From the NCBI GenBank assembly GCA_036417435.1, contig CM070899.1, positions 935,001-999,000 of the forward strand: 64,000 nucleotides of DNA. Reading direction: 5' to 3'. The position numbers and the translations under genes were made by a program. Numbering within the stretch: position 1 is the stretch's first letter; every line of letters starts with the position of its first letter. The notes beneath the pieces were generated by a model. The model worked only from the letters and a program-made list of their open reading frames with translations, made no database searches and was not told the DNA's origin. Shown in pieces: positions 1 through 10,168 of this stretch. Source of the stretch: Inia geoffrensis (lineage: Eukaryota; Chordata; Mammalia; Artiodactyla; Iniidae).

Positions 1-557
1 GTGTGTCCGAGCGCCCAGCCTCAGCCGCGGAGCGGCAACGTGACAGGAGAGCGTCCCCGACAGCCTGCTGGCAGGAGAGCATTCCCGGTTCCCGTCGGGC
101 TGGAACCAGCGGGACGGGTCAGAGAACCGTCGGATGACGAGGGGCAGCCCACAGGAGGGGCAGCCCCGGTTTCTGGGCCGTGCAGGTTGTGCTGTTGACC
201 AGCGGGGGCAGGAGGGTGGTGGCCGACAGGTTTTGGGGGTGTCCTGAGCATGGTCCCGGAAGGCTCCCCGTGGCCCCATCTCCTGGGCTTGTTGATCTGA
301 AAAGCGCTCTGTACGGGAGAGCGTGAGGACTGGAAAGTCTTCTGAGTTAGCATTGCGCCTCCTCCGCAAGGCGCTGGGGTGTCGCCTCAGCCTGTGCCCC
401 GCGCTCGCAGGAGTGGGGCCGGGAGCGGCCGGGGCCCGGGAGGAAGCGGTCGCTGGAAGCCCTTGGCCGCGCCCCCGAGTCCTGAGACGGCCCAGGTGAT
501 GCACACGCTCGTTTAGCTGGACGTCGGCCCTAAACGGCAGGCTGTGCTTCCCTCTAG

Positions 558-619
558 AAGATGCTTCCGGGGACGGGGAGCTGGACCTCAGCGGCATCGA
601 TGACCTCGAGATTGACAGG
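558..619 (+). CDS. BRF1: BRF1 exon (first in window)
   Basis: Acceptor cctctag ends at 557 and donor gtaagc starts at 620. It encodes [20 protein letters not shown] after two bases of a split codon. This is the start of the conserved C-terminal homology block. An alternative acceptor three bases downstream (aag at 558-560) cannot be excluded. Confidence 0.92.
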
Positions 620-2826
620 GTAAGCGCCGTGAGCTCTCAGTGGCCTTTCCGGGGGTGCTGGCTGGGGCCCGTGGGGTACCAGGCTGCGCCCCATTGGGCA
701 GCTCCTGTGGGCTGGGGGCACAGCTCCATATCCCCCTGGGCCTGCCGTCGTTCGGACGGGCTCTTAGCAGTTTGTCCAGCAGTGCTTGTTCCCTGGCAGG
801 CGGGAAGCCTTTCCCCTGATTTGTCACCAATCACCTTGTGCCTGAGGCCACCTGCGTGTTCTTAAGTCGGCGTCTTGAGCCCTCACCTCAGTTGCTTCTC
901 CGGGACCTGTGTCCCTACGCTCTGGCTGGCCTGGCTCCCATGCCCAGGGGGACCACAGACTGCCAAGAGTCGGGGGGCGTTGGCTGCGGGGTTGGTTCAT
1001 GGATGTGGCCCTCAGGCCGGCCTGGAAAGGGTGGAGGACGCCGAGGTGTTAGCTGGGTCTCCACACACGTTCCGTCTTGGGTCGGAGGCCTGCCTCCTGA
1101 CCAGTGTGTGTGTGAAGGGGACACGTTGGCAGAGCTGAGCTCTGGGCGTGCCCTCTGACTGTGACGCTGCGCTCTGCCTCAGTACATCCTGAACGAGGCC
1201 GAAGCCCGCGTGAAGGCCGAGCTGTGGATGCGGGAGAATGCCGAGTACCTGCGGGAGCAGAGGGGTGAGTGCCCGCCCCGGCGCCCTGGGATGCGGGCCC
1301 CATGCACCCCCACCCGCCCAGGCGCCCTGGGGCGCCAGCCGTGCTGACCCCACTCCTTGACCTTTCAGAGAAAGAAGCGAGAATCGCAAAGGAGAGGGAG
1401 CTCGGCATCTACAAGGAGCACAAGGTAGGGCGCGGCCTCTTCCTCAGGGACCTCAGAGCTCCCGGCCGCCCGCCCTGCGCTGTGCTGGCCTCCCACTGGC
1501 AGACGCCCGGCCAGCCCCCGCCCCCACCCTGTGACCTGGGAAAGCCCTCCTGGGGCCCAGCCTGGCCGGGGCTCTGCACGGTGGGCTGTGGGCAGATTGC
1601 AGCTGCCCAGTAGCCCCTACAGCGCTGGACTGCCCGGGTGCCCCACTCTCCAGGGAGAGTTAGACTCCCCAGCCGAGCCCGATAGCTTGAGCCCCACTTC
1701 CGCGTCCTGAGTGGCACCTGGCAGGTTCACAGGACCAAGACTTACAGGAGGCTTAATGTTGTGTTTCCATTGAGCCCAAGAAGTCGTGCAAGCGACGGGA
1801 GCCGATCCAGGCTAGCACGGCCGGGGAGGCCATCGAGAAGATGCTGGAGCGGAAGAAGATCTCCAGCAAGATCAACTACAGCGCGCTCCGGGGCCTCGCC
1901 GGCAGGGGCGGGGGCAGCCCGCGCAGGGAGGACGCCCGGCCTCAGGAGAGGGCTGGCGCCAGCAAGCTGTCTCGGCGGAAAACGCCAGCCAGGAGGAGCG
2001 GGGCGGATCCCGTGGCCAGCGTGGGGAAAAGGTACCGTGCCAGGTGGGCTGCGTGTCGGGCGGGCGCGGGGCTGCGGGGCGTTCCCCGCGCGTGCTGGGA
2101 ACCAGTGTCGGTGTCCACCGTGGCCCCCTCTGCCCTGGCCAGGAGCTGAGCAGGGCTTCGGCCCTGGGAGGGGTCCTGCCGCATTGCGGTCTGTTCTGTT
2201 TGAAGAGACTTGTGGGCCGGGCAGTTCTCCACCCCAGGGGTCCGTTCTCCCGGTAGGGCCCCCCGCCGTGCTCTGTGCACTGCCTGCTCGTGCCCCAACC
2301 CCCTGCTCTCTCAGCCGAGGGAGAGCAAACCACTGATGGGGCAAGTGGGGTAGTGTGGGGAAAATACCAGCTCGACCACAGGGCCTTGATGGCGGATGGT
2401 GGAGCGCCGCGCCCCCGCCCCGTGGAGGCAGGTGCTGGCAGCTCTGCAGTGCCCCTCGCCCCAGGCCAAGAGCCCCTGCCATGGCCCAGGCTGGGGCTGT
2501 GCTCGCGGGGGGGATTCCAGAGGGGAGGGCCCTGTGGGGCTGCACTCCCACCCCCCCACCCCCCTCCTCTGTCGCTACGCTGCCACTGCTGCTGCTGCCT
2601 ATTCTAGTGCTGTGACTCATCTGGGAAGTAAAGCTGTTCTGATTTGCATTTCTGTTCTCTAAAGTGGGGGTAATCATTTTTCGCAGTTTTTGCGACACTT
2701 TTTCTGTAATTTGCTGACCCCACTCCCTTGTTTCTCGAGTCCCCACGCCCCCAAGTCCCCAGGCACCCAGTACAGCCTGTCAGTGTCCGGACAGCTGGTC
2801 CTGGTCCTGTTGGGTGTCTCTGTGCT

Positions 2827-2873
<47 letters not shown>

Positions 2874-5800
2874 GGTACGCGGGCCTCTCACTGTTGTGGC
2901 CTCTCCCTTTGCGGAGCACAGGCTCCGGACGCGCAGGCTCAGCAGCCATGGCTCACGGGCCCAGCTGCTCTGCGGCATGTGGGATCCTCCCGGGCCGGGG
3001 CACGAACCCGTGTCCTCTGCATCGGCAGGCGGTCTCTCAACCACTGCGCCACCAGGGAAGTCCTCCGTGCTCCCTTCTGATGACAGGCACAAGAGCGGGC
3101 ACTGCGGGAGGCCTGCCTCCTGCTCTCCTGGAGCCTGGGAAGCGCCCCTGCCTGGACACGGTGTGGTCGCTGCATGTGCTCCCGGGTCATGGCAGGCAGC
3201 CTTGTCCTGCTCAGCCTGCCCTTTGGCGAGGGGGTGCCTCACCCACGAGCTCAGCATCCCCTGCTCCCATCACCATGCACGGGGGTGAGGGGGGCTGCTT
3301 TCCCAGAGCTCAGGTTCAGCCTGTGTTTGTCAATGGAAGGTGCTGTGGCCGAGCTCCGTCGCACAGTCTGGCTGTTCCTTCATGGACATGGTGTTCGCCG
3401 TCCGGCTGTGAGCATTTTGGTGGCTGGCGCCCGCGGTGTATTTGCAAAAGTGGTGGGGCAGTGGCCCTGTGGGGTAGCCATGGGTCCTCCAGGCCACCGG
3501 CTGGCTGGGGCCGTGGGCTGAAGGGAGGAACGTGTCCCCAAGTGCTCGCAGACCCCCCTGAGAGGCCCAGCCAGTCACCCGGCTGCCCGCAGAACCGTGC
3601 GTGGATGGCTGCCGGATGCGCTTTGAGAGGAGGGCCCGAGACCCAGACCCACCTCCTGCCGGCCCTCATGTCAGGAGCCACCCTCACCCCATCCGCCGAC
3701 GGCGCGCTCTCCCAGCCAGGCTGGCCCTCGGTCGGTAGGGAGCGCGCCACTGGCTCCCACCTTCTGGGCTCTGGGGACTCCAGACATCTCTGCCAGGCCT
3801 CGGGTTGTTAACGGCTTTGGCTCCAAGCTCACGTCTCCCAAGGTGACAGGTGGGGACCCGGAGAGCCGTCCATGTGGGAGGGGCTTCCTCTGAGCTTGGG
3901 CACAGCCTTGCGTGAGCCGCCGCCTTGTCCCCTCCAGGCTGCAGCCCCAGACCGCATAGAGCGAGGGCTTCCTGTGAGACCCCAGAGCCACTGCTTCCGA
4001 TGCCCTCACGGGGCGGGCTGCCCAGACCTGGCCTGACGGGCCAGACCCCCGCCGTCAGGTGTCCGCTGTCGGAGGCTGTTACGGGGTCCACTCCCCGTGT
4101 GCCCAGCGTTCATTGGCACATCACAGCAGGGCTGGGCCAGATAGCCAGGAGGGTCCAGGGTAGCGGGCAGTGCGGGGCTGGGGCCGCCGTGGGTGCAGCT
4201 CGATCACCTACGCCCCCCCGCCCATCTTCCTTCAAGCTGTGCCCTGGAGGGAGGCGGCTGCAGTGTGGGCTCTGCCCCTGCCCTGGCCACCCTACACAGG
4301 TCTGGTGGGTGGGTCCCTGGGTCTGGACGGCTCCTGCAGCCAGGGCTGGGAGGAGGACCTGCCTCATCTTCCGTGGGAGTCCAGCCATCACCCTTGGGCA
4401 GGTCAGCGGCATCTGGGGAGCCTTGGTGTGCGCCCCCGGCCCCTTGCAGTGGGTTTTGTGTAGAAAGCGCCTTGAGTTTTGTGTTTGGAGGGTCCGAGGG
4501 AGGAAGAACAAGCCCGTTGTGGGGGTGCTGTTAGCAGAAGTGGGTGCCCGGTGCTGTGGGCCTGGTGGGGTGGAGGGGGCAACCAAGGCTCTCAGGCCGG
4601 GAGGAGAGGGGAGGGGAGGGGAGGGGCGGGGCGGGGCAGGGCGGGGCAGGCTTGGGTATTAGAAGTGCCTCTCCTCCTCCTCCTCTTCCAGTAACAGGGA
4701 AAACTCGGGATGGACCAGTGGGAGGACTGAGCAGGGGTCTCCCACAGCAGCTGCTACCTGCAGCCTCCACACGTTCCTCTGGAAGTATGGGGGGTGGCAG
4801 GGAGCAGATGGCCCAGGACCGCTTCAGAAAACAGCTGGCCTGGGGGACCTGGAGTGCCTGGGTGGCAGGGCAGTATGATTCTAGTTTTTTGTTTTTTGTT
4901 TTTTGTTTTTTTTGCGGTACGCGGGCCCCTCACTGTTGTGGCCTCTCCAGTTGTGGAGCACAGGCTCCGGATGCGCAGGCTCAGCGGCCATGGCTCACGG
5001 GCCCACCCGCTCTGCGGCATGTGGGATCCTCCTGGACCGGGGCACGAACCCGCGTCCCCTGCATCGGCAGGCGGACCCCCAACCACTGCGCCACCAGGGA
5101 AGCCCGATTCTAGTTTTTAATCCTTCATCAAGTATTGACAAATACATGGGGGTTCTGTCCAGAGGGACCTTGTCACCCTGCAGAGTGGCTTCAATAAAAT
5201 TTGAATTTGCTGCCAACGTTTGAAAAGAAGCTTTCATACAAAAACCCAGATTTCCGGCTGTTTCTGGCTCCCCGCGCCCCCATCCCCAGCACCCTGGCCC
5301 TGCCCTGCCTATGGGTGCAGAGCTCAGCCAGGCCCCGGGGGAAGAATCTTGCCTGCTCCATGTCTGTCGGGTAGACGTGAAGAGGCCCAGAGGGCGGCCC
5401 CCTCACCCAGCCACCTGCCCAGCCGGTGGGGTCGGGGGAAGGACGATGCAGGGGCTGGGGCGGGACAGGGTGGGCTGCCAGGCCTGGGTGGAGGAGGTGA
5501 CAGGACAGCGCTCAGGGCCCAGGCATAGCCACTGGCTGGACAAGACCCAGTCAGGGTGGTGCCACGGGAGCCTCAGTACACCGTCATCCTTTACATCTGG
5601 CCAGGTGCCGCCATCAGAGAACGGGCCTTCCAGCGGGGCCCGTGTCCTCGTGGCCAATGGTGCAGCCTGGGCTGAGGCCACGGTGCTGTGCTCTCTTCTA
5701 GGTTGAGGCCGATGGTGTCGACGCAGCCAGCTAAGAAGGTGGCCATGGGAGAGGTGCGTTGTGTGGGCATAGCCGGGGGACAGGGATCCTTGGGAAATAG

Positions 5801-6924
5801 CAGACGCCCGGCACCGCGTCTGTGAGCAGCGTGTCAGGGAGGGAGTGCCAGCACCGCTGCTCCGGCAGTCCCAGCCCAGCCCGGCCCAGCCAGGGGGAGG
5901 CCTGAGGCCCAGGGCCGGCCCGGGGCCTGAAAGCCTGAGCCCACCAGTGTGTGCCAGCCCACGGCCATCGCAATCCTCCGTGTGGGAAGCCAGGCCCAGG
6001 TCCCAGGGTCCAGCGCGGTCAGCGGCCTTCCCTCTTTCCTTGTCTTGTGGTTCAAGGGTCTTCCCTTCTTATTGTTGGGGTCCTGGTCTGGCCTAGGAAA
6101 CAAAAGGGAGAGGCAGGGCCCCTGCGGGGTCCCAGGGCAGCTGCAGGGGCAGGCTCGGGGGATCGGGTGTCCTCGCTGACCACTCTTGAAGGGTGGGGAG
6201 TATCCCCCCCTGCCCTGGAAAGCACTCCCCTGCGGTGGCCAGGGAGCCATGCTCTGTCCCCAGCTCACCCCCTCGCCAGCAGGCCTTGCTCCCGAGTGCC
6301 CCCTCCCTGGAAGCCGAGCCCGTCAGGCCCACAGCGGTCGTGGTGGAGAGTGGGCCGGTGTCGTACCACCCAGAGGAGGACGCAGACGAGGAGGACCCCG
6401 ACGAGGAAGATGGGGAGCCCTGTGTCAGCGCCCTGCAGATGGTGGGCGGCGACGGTGAGTGGCCTCCGCAAGCGGCTGGGCTGGGGCGGGGGCTCCCGGA
6501 GAGGAGGCACGGACCCCTGCCTGCACCTTGGAAGGGAATTTGAACTGGCGTCTTACGATTGGCCGTACTGGTTTTGAGGCCCGGGCTGCTAGGAGCTGGC
6601 CACAGGACCTGCTTGCTGTGCAGACTGGGGGCTCTGGGCTGCCCGTCCAGCAGGAGAAAGGTTCCCACTCTGTGCACCGCTCACATGGGCGCTTGCCCTC
6701 GGGACCTGCAGAGGTGGAGGGAACGATGCGGCGGTCCCCGTCAGTGGTGGTGGGGCCCGTGCAGCCGTGGCCTGCAGGGCTTGGGCGCCGCTCATGAGGT
6801 GGGCGGTGGCGGGTGCAGCGTGCGGTGCCTGGGCTGCTTGACCACGCGGCGCCCCTCAGTGTCCGTGACTCTTTTGTGCTTTGCAGATTACGGCTGTGAT
6901 GGTGACGATGACGATGGCTACTGA
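558..6924 (+). CDS. BRF1: BRF1, C-terminal seven exons (5' part outside window)
   Basis: Subunit of TFIIIB, which recruits RNA polymerase III to tRNA, 5S and related promoters in the nucleus. Joined exons 558-619, 1183-1264, 1369-1424, 1775-2031, 5702-5753, 6283-6454 and 6887-6924 keep one frame and give 238 residues ending D-D-D-D-G-Y-stop. Human BRF1 is 677 residues, so this should be about residues 440-677. The first four exons hold the conserved C-terminal block ([34 protein letters not shown]) that in this family binds TBP and Bdp1. The rest is a basic linker and an acidic tail ([15 protein letters not shown]). The N-terminal zinc ribbon and cyclin folds lie upstream of the window. All introns are GT-AG and no frameshift is seen. 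The identification is by remembered protein sequence and is very secure; exact upstream exon structure is not visible. Confidence 0.96.
1183..1264 (+). CDS. BRF1: BRF1 exon, TBP/Bdp1-binding block
   Basis: Acceptor tctgcctcag, donor gtgagt. It encodes [20 protein letters not shown] then EYLREQR, plus one base of a split Glu codon. It is a charged helix-forming stretch and one of the best conserved parts of BRF1. Confidence 0.96.
1369..1424 (+). CDS. BRF1: BRF1 exon, charged helix continuation
   Basis: Acceptor cctttcag, donor gtaggg. It completes Glu and encodes [18 protein letters not shown]. The lysine- and glutamate-rich sequence continues the helix begun in the preceding exon. The intron before it is only 104 bases. 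Confidence 0.95.
1775..2031 (+). CDS. BRF1: BRF1 exon, [10 protein letters not shown] to SVGK
   Basis: Acceptor ttccattgag, donor gtaccg (a weaker match to consensus). It encodes 85 residues including [35 protein letters not shown] and a basic, Ser/Arg-rich linker ending ADPVASVGK plus two bases of Arg. The KISSKINYS motif is near invariant among BRF1 proteins; the following linker is more divergent from human. Confidence 0.95.
2831..3064 (-). mobile_element. CHR-type SINE with target-site duplication
   Basis: Read on the minus strand it runs from the tRNA-like head (ggacttccctggtggcgcag) to an A-tail. The tail appears on the + strand as about 41 T at 2831-2871. Ten-base direct repeats gtgctccctt flank it at 2822-2831 and 3067-3076. 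The intact duplication and long pure tail suggest a fairly recent insertion. It lies in a BRF1 intron, antisense to the gene. Confidence 0.92.
4603..4650 (+). repeat. G-rich low-complexity tract with quadruplex potential
   Basis: Repeated GGGGA and GGGGC units give more than four close runs of three or four G. It lies in a BRF1 intron. Folding and function are inferred only from base pattern. Confidence 0.6.
4890..5105 (-). mobile_element. CHR-type SINE with 13-bp target-site duplication
   Basis: Same family and orientation as the copy at 2.8-3.1 kb, in the same BRF1 intron. The tail is an interrupted (T6G)n run rather than pure T. Flanking direct repeats gattctagttttt at 4877-4889 and 5106-5118 are identical. 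Confidence 0.92.
5193..5198 (+). promoter_or_regulatory. Intronic AATAAA poly(A)-signal-like hexamer
   Basis: AATAAA sits 88 bases after the 4.9-5.1 kb SINE in a BRF1 intron. It is a possible intronic polyadenylation signal. No supporting downstream GU-rich element is clear, so use is unproven. Confidence 0.25.
5702..5753 (+). CDS. BRF1: BRF1 small exon
   Basis: Acceptor ctcttctag, donor gtgcgt. It completes Arg and encodes [17 protein letters not shown], matching the STQPAKKVA segment of human BRF1. It is separated from the previous exon by a 3.7 kb intron holding two CHR SINEs. Confidence 0.93.
6283..6454 (+). CDS. BRF1: BRF1 acidic-tail exon
   Basis: Acceptor cgccagcag, donor gtgagt. It encodes 57 residues from [13 protein letters not shown] to ALQMVGGD. 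It contains VESGPVSYH and an acidic run ([16 protein letters not shown]) that match the BRF1 C-terminus. Confidence 0.95.
6887..6924 (+). CDS. BRF1: BRF1 last coding exon
   Basis: Acceptor ctttgcag ends at 6886. It completes Asp, then encodes [11 protein letters not shown] and stop TGA at 6922-6924. The end matches the human ending (DYGCDGDEDDGY) closely. Confidence 0.95.
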
Positions 6925-9745
6925 GGCGTGACCTTGCCACCGGCAGTGTCCTGAGGGGTCAGATGGGCCTCTGGGGCCAGCCCACAGGCGTGAGCGCCGA
7001 GACTTGGTGACAAGATGGGTGCCGGCCCGCCTGCCCCGCCGCCCTCTTCCACAGCCGCCCGCGGCCTCTGTGGCACTCGCTGTTTGTTGCGACCGTGTTT
7101 TGAGCAACGTAAGGAGTGTTTCTGCCCAGCAAGGGGAGCCAGACCAGCTGTCTGTATCTGGTCAGAGGTGGGTCTCACGGCCCAAGAACCCTTGCAGGCG
7201 GCAGTGTCGTGTCCCACGGAAGGAAACTAAGGCACGGGGAGCCCCAGCCGCTTGTCCAAGTGCGTGGAGGGCTGGGCGGGCTCCAGGACCCTCCTCGGCC
7301 TGCGTGGAGCTGGGTCCCCTGCGCCCCTCACCTTCTTGCCATGTCTGAGAAGCACTTTGTGTCCCGCTGGTCCAGAATTGATTGTGTATTTCCAGCCGAA
7401 GTCCCCAGCCGGGCGCTCACGTCTCCCTGCCACTGCCTGGGCCCTGGGGACCCCACAGATCTGCACCCAAGAGCCTAGAGGCTGCTTGGCCAGCCGGCGT
7501 CACTCAGCAGACATGTGCACGGCCACCCCGGGTAGCCTGCGTGGCCGGCCTGGGTGAGGGAGCTAGAGGTGCTTCCTGTCTTGAGTTGCGATCAGGCTCG
7601 CCGTCTACAGAGGCATGGCCGGCAAAGGGGCCTCGAGCTTGGCAACCCTGCTCTGGATGGTTCCTGCCACCCAGAACCTCCCGGGCCAGGCCTCCTCATT
7701 GGAAGGCCCAGGGACCACTCTCGGTCTGGGCTTGGGCACTGCTTCCCTGGAGGTGTGCTCGGGGGGAGGGCAGTTGCTTCTGCCCCACCAGGGCCCAGCC
7801 CCCGCCCCCGGGGTGGGCAGACCCCTCCTAGAGTGCACCCTCCCGGAGTACATCAGAGTTTGCGGGGGGTGGGGGGTGGATTTTGAGGCCATTGGCTGTG
7901 CCCCTCGGCCTGTACCATGCAGCCAGCCTGGACTCCAGGGCTCCTGGAAGGCTGGAGTGGAGGGTTGGCTTGGTGAAACAGAAAGATCGTTCCTTAAGCA
8001 GAAACCCACTGAGTCTGTGGTCTCCAATTCCCTGTCTGGCTCCCTGGAGGAGTGAGGCTGAGGCAGGGGTACCTGCCCTCCAAGCTCCATGCTCCTGGCC
8101 TGGACTGATGGGGAACCATCAGTGACATGTCCACTCTCACAGGAAGTCCCTGTGCCATTGTTCCCAGCTGTGGGCCATCCTGGCCCTGGGCCCTTCTTGG
8201 GGCTAGGAGAGCTTGCTTGGCTGCAGCGGCTCTTAGAGGAGCCTCATGGGCTGGGGGCTCATTGCACTGCACAGGGAGCAGATAGTGGGCCATACCGGGG
8301 GTGACTGGGGAGGGGCATGCTCAGGGAACCTCCCTGGAGGTGGGCTGGAGGCTGGGGAGGGGGGAGGGGGAGGGGTGGCCTCCTTGGTGCGCGCTGGCTG
8401 CCAGCGCTGGGCTGGCTCTCAAGACACAGCTGTGGCTGGATGGTTCCCCTGGGAAGCTGGGCAAGAAGGGGGTCCAGGTGGAGGCGTGGGAGGCTGGGTG
8501 GGAGGGGCCGGTACTGCCCAGCCCCGTAAGGTGAGGCTCAGGTCTGCGAGAGCGGGTGTTCCGTGCAGAGGAGGAGAGGTGAGGTGAAGTGAGGCTGGTT
8601 CCACAGCCTTGCCGCCTCCCTCCCTGGGGACAGGACGCTGGGAGGCAGGGGGCTGCTGGAAGGGGAGGCCTAGGGGCAGGTGGTGGCGACCGGGGGTGGC
8701 GTCTGGTTGGAGGAGTCAAGCTCCAGGGTGGCTGGGGGTGCCTCTGGGCTGCGGCCCACACCCTGCGGGCAGACCACCACTGCCACGTGCTGGCCCAAGG
8801 GGAACGTGCAGGCCCATGTGCACCTCCGTCCCACATCTGCATGCCATCTTCCGACCCCAAAGAACAACCTGTTTGTCTGACCCCAGGATCGAGGGAGGGG
8901 AGGCCAGGAGACAGGGCCCCAGAACTCACACTGCCTGGCATCTGCCGAAAGCCGGGGCCTTCCAGCCACTGGCCCAGAGCCCTCTCCCAGGTGCAGGCCT
9001 TGGGGAGTGGCCCCCAACAGGGAGGGGCTCAGGCTGCCATTCCCTCCCCAGCACCCTGCAAGTCTCGGCCCCTTCCAGGGTCGCCAGGGTGTGGAGAGGT
9101 CCTGCAGCTACCTGGACAGGACACCAGCCTGACAGTTCTCCCCCTGCCCCCACGTCTGCAGCCCTGCTGGGTGCGTGGCAGCAGTGGGCACTGCAAGGGC
9201 CTGGGGAGGCCTGGGCACCAGGCCAGGAGAGGGGCCCTGGCGGCCCCCCATGCTTCTCTTCTCGATGAGCAGAGCTGGGCCCTCAGGAGCCTCTGACGTC
9301 TGATGGTCGGGGTCACTGAGGTTCTCATTGTGGTGGCAGTGATCAGGCCTGGATGGGGGGTGGGGGTCCCACGGGGGTGCATTTGGCAGGGGCCATTTTG
9401 AGGCCTCCGGTTTCTCTCCAGGCCCCTCCTTCCCCACTGCTGCCTGAGGCCCCGCCGCGGTGCCATATGGGAGGGCCTTGCTTCCCCTGGGGCTCGGGGC
9501 CTTCCCTGGGAGCTGAAGACAGATGGCTTGCCACGGTCCGAATGCGCACGGCTGCTGGTGCTGACTCCTGGGCTCCCAGTGGCTCCTGGTGGGTGGGCCC
9601 CAGTCCCATCCCGTCTCTCAGGTGAGGCCAGAGAGAAGGAGGAACTTTGACGCCACCCCCGGTCACCCAGCTGGGAGGTGGCCTCCCTGCCCTGACAGCC
9701 ACCCCCTCCCTGTGGAAGTGGGCCCAGGGTGCGGGGCCCGGCTAG
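6925..9745 (+). other. BRF1 3'UTR of unknown length, then intergenic
   Basis: This follows the BRF1 stop codon. I saw no canonical AATAAA or ATTAAA here, so the transcript end cannot be placed. The sequence is GC-rich and unique-looking apart from a MIR-like piece near 7,212-7,262 and a G-rich stretch near 8,350-8,378. No convincing coding exon is seen. Confidence 0.5.
7212..7262 (-). repeat. MIR-like SINE fragment
   Basis: The 'gaaactaaggcacgggg...cttgtccaag' pattern matches the middle of MIR elements read in the 'gaaactgaggcacagag' direction. It is short and diverged; strand and limits are approximate. Confidence 0.5.
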
Positions 9746-9759
9746 ACCCACTCTTTTCT

Positions 9760-10151
9760 GTTGTTTTTTTTAAAGACTTTATTTTTTTTAGTTATTTAAT
9801 TTATTTTTGGCCACATCGGGTCTTAGTTGTGGCACGCGGATCTTTTGTTGAGGCATGTGGGATCTTTCGTTGGCAGTGTGCAAGCTCTTTGTTGCAGCGC
9901 TGAGCTTCTCTCTAGTTTTGGCAGCGTGTTTCCTTTCTCTAGTTGTGATGCGCAGTCTCCAGGGCACGTGGGCTCTGTAGTTTGCGGCACACAGTCTCTC
10001 TAGTTGAGGCGTGCGGGCTCAGTAGTTGTGGCGCGTGGGCTTAGTTGCCCTGCAGCATGTGGGATCTTAGTTCCCTGACCGGGGATCGAACCCACGTCCC
10101 CTGCATTGGAAGGCGGATTCTTCACTACCGGACCACCAGGGAAGTCCCTGT
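9760..10151 (-). mobile_element. Long CHR-related SINE with target-site duplication
   Basis: This longer variant has repeated 'tagttgtggcgcgtgggct' units between an A-rich tail (T-rich on the + strand, 9,761-9,811) and the tRNA-like head near 10,140. Ten-base repeats acccactctt flank it at 9746-9755 and 10152-10161. It shows more divergence than the short copies. Confidence 0.88.
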
Positions 10152-10160
10152 ACCCACTCT

Positions 10161-10168
10161 TGACGTCA
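10161..10168 (+). promoter_or_regulatory. CRE palindrome TGACGTCA
   Basis: A perfect cAMP-response element sits directly after the SINE target-site duplication. A single 8-base motif in intergenic DNA has low prior as a working site. Confidence 0.25.

Noticed and set aside
1..557. Possible further BRF1 exon at the window start
   Set aside because: No stretch matches remembered BRF1 protein with fitting splice sites. It is treated as intron.
1742..2746. 334-codon minus-strand frame
   Set aside because: It is an antisense shadow of a BRF1 coding exon, extended into intron sequence.
2690..3811. 373-codon frame including a poly-Phe stretch
   Set aside because: The phenylalanines are the SINE T-tail and the rest reads SINE sequence, so it is not a gene.
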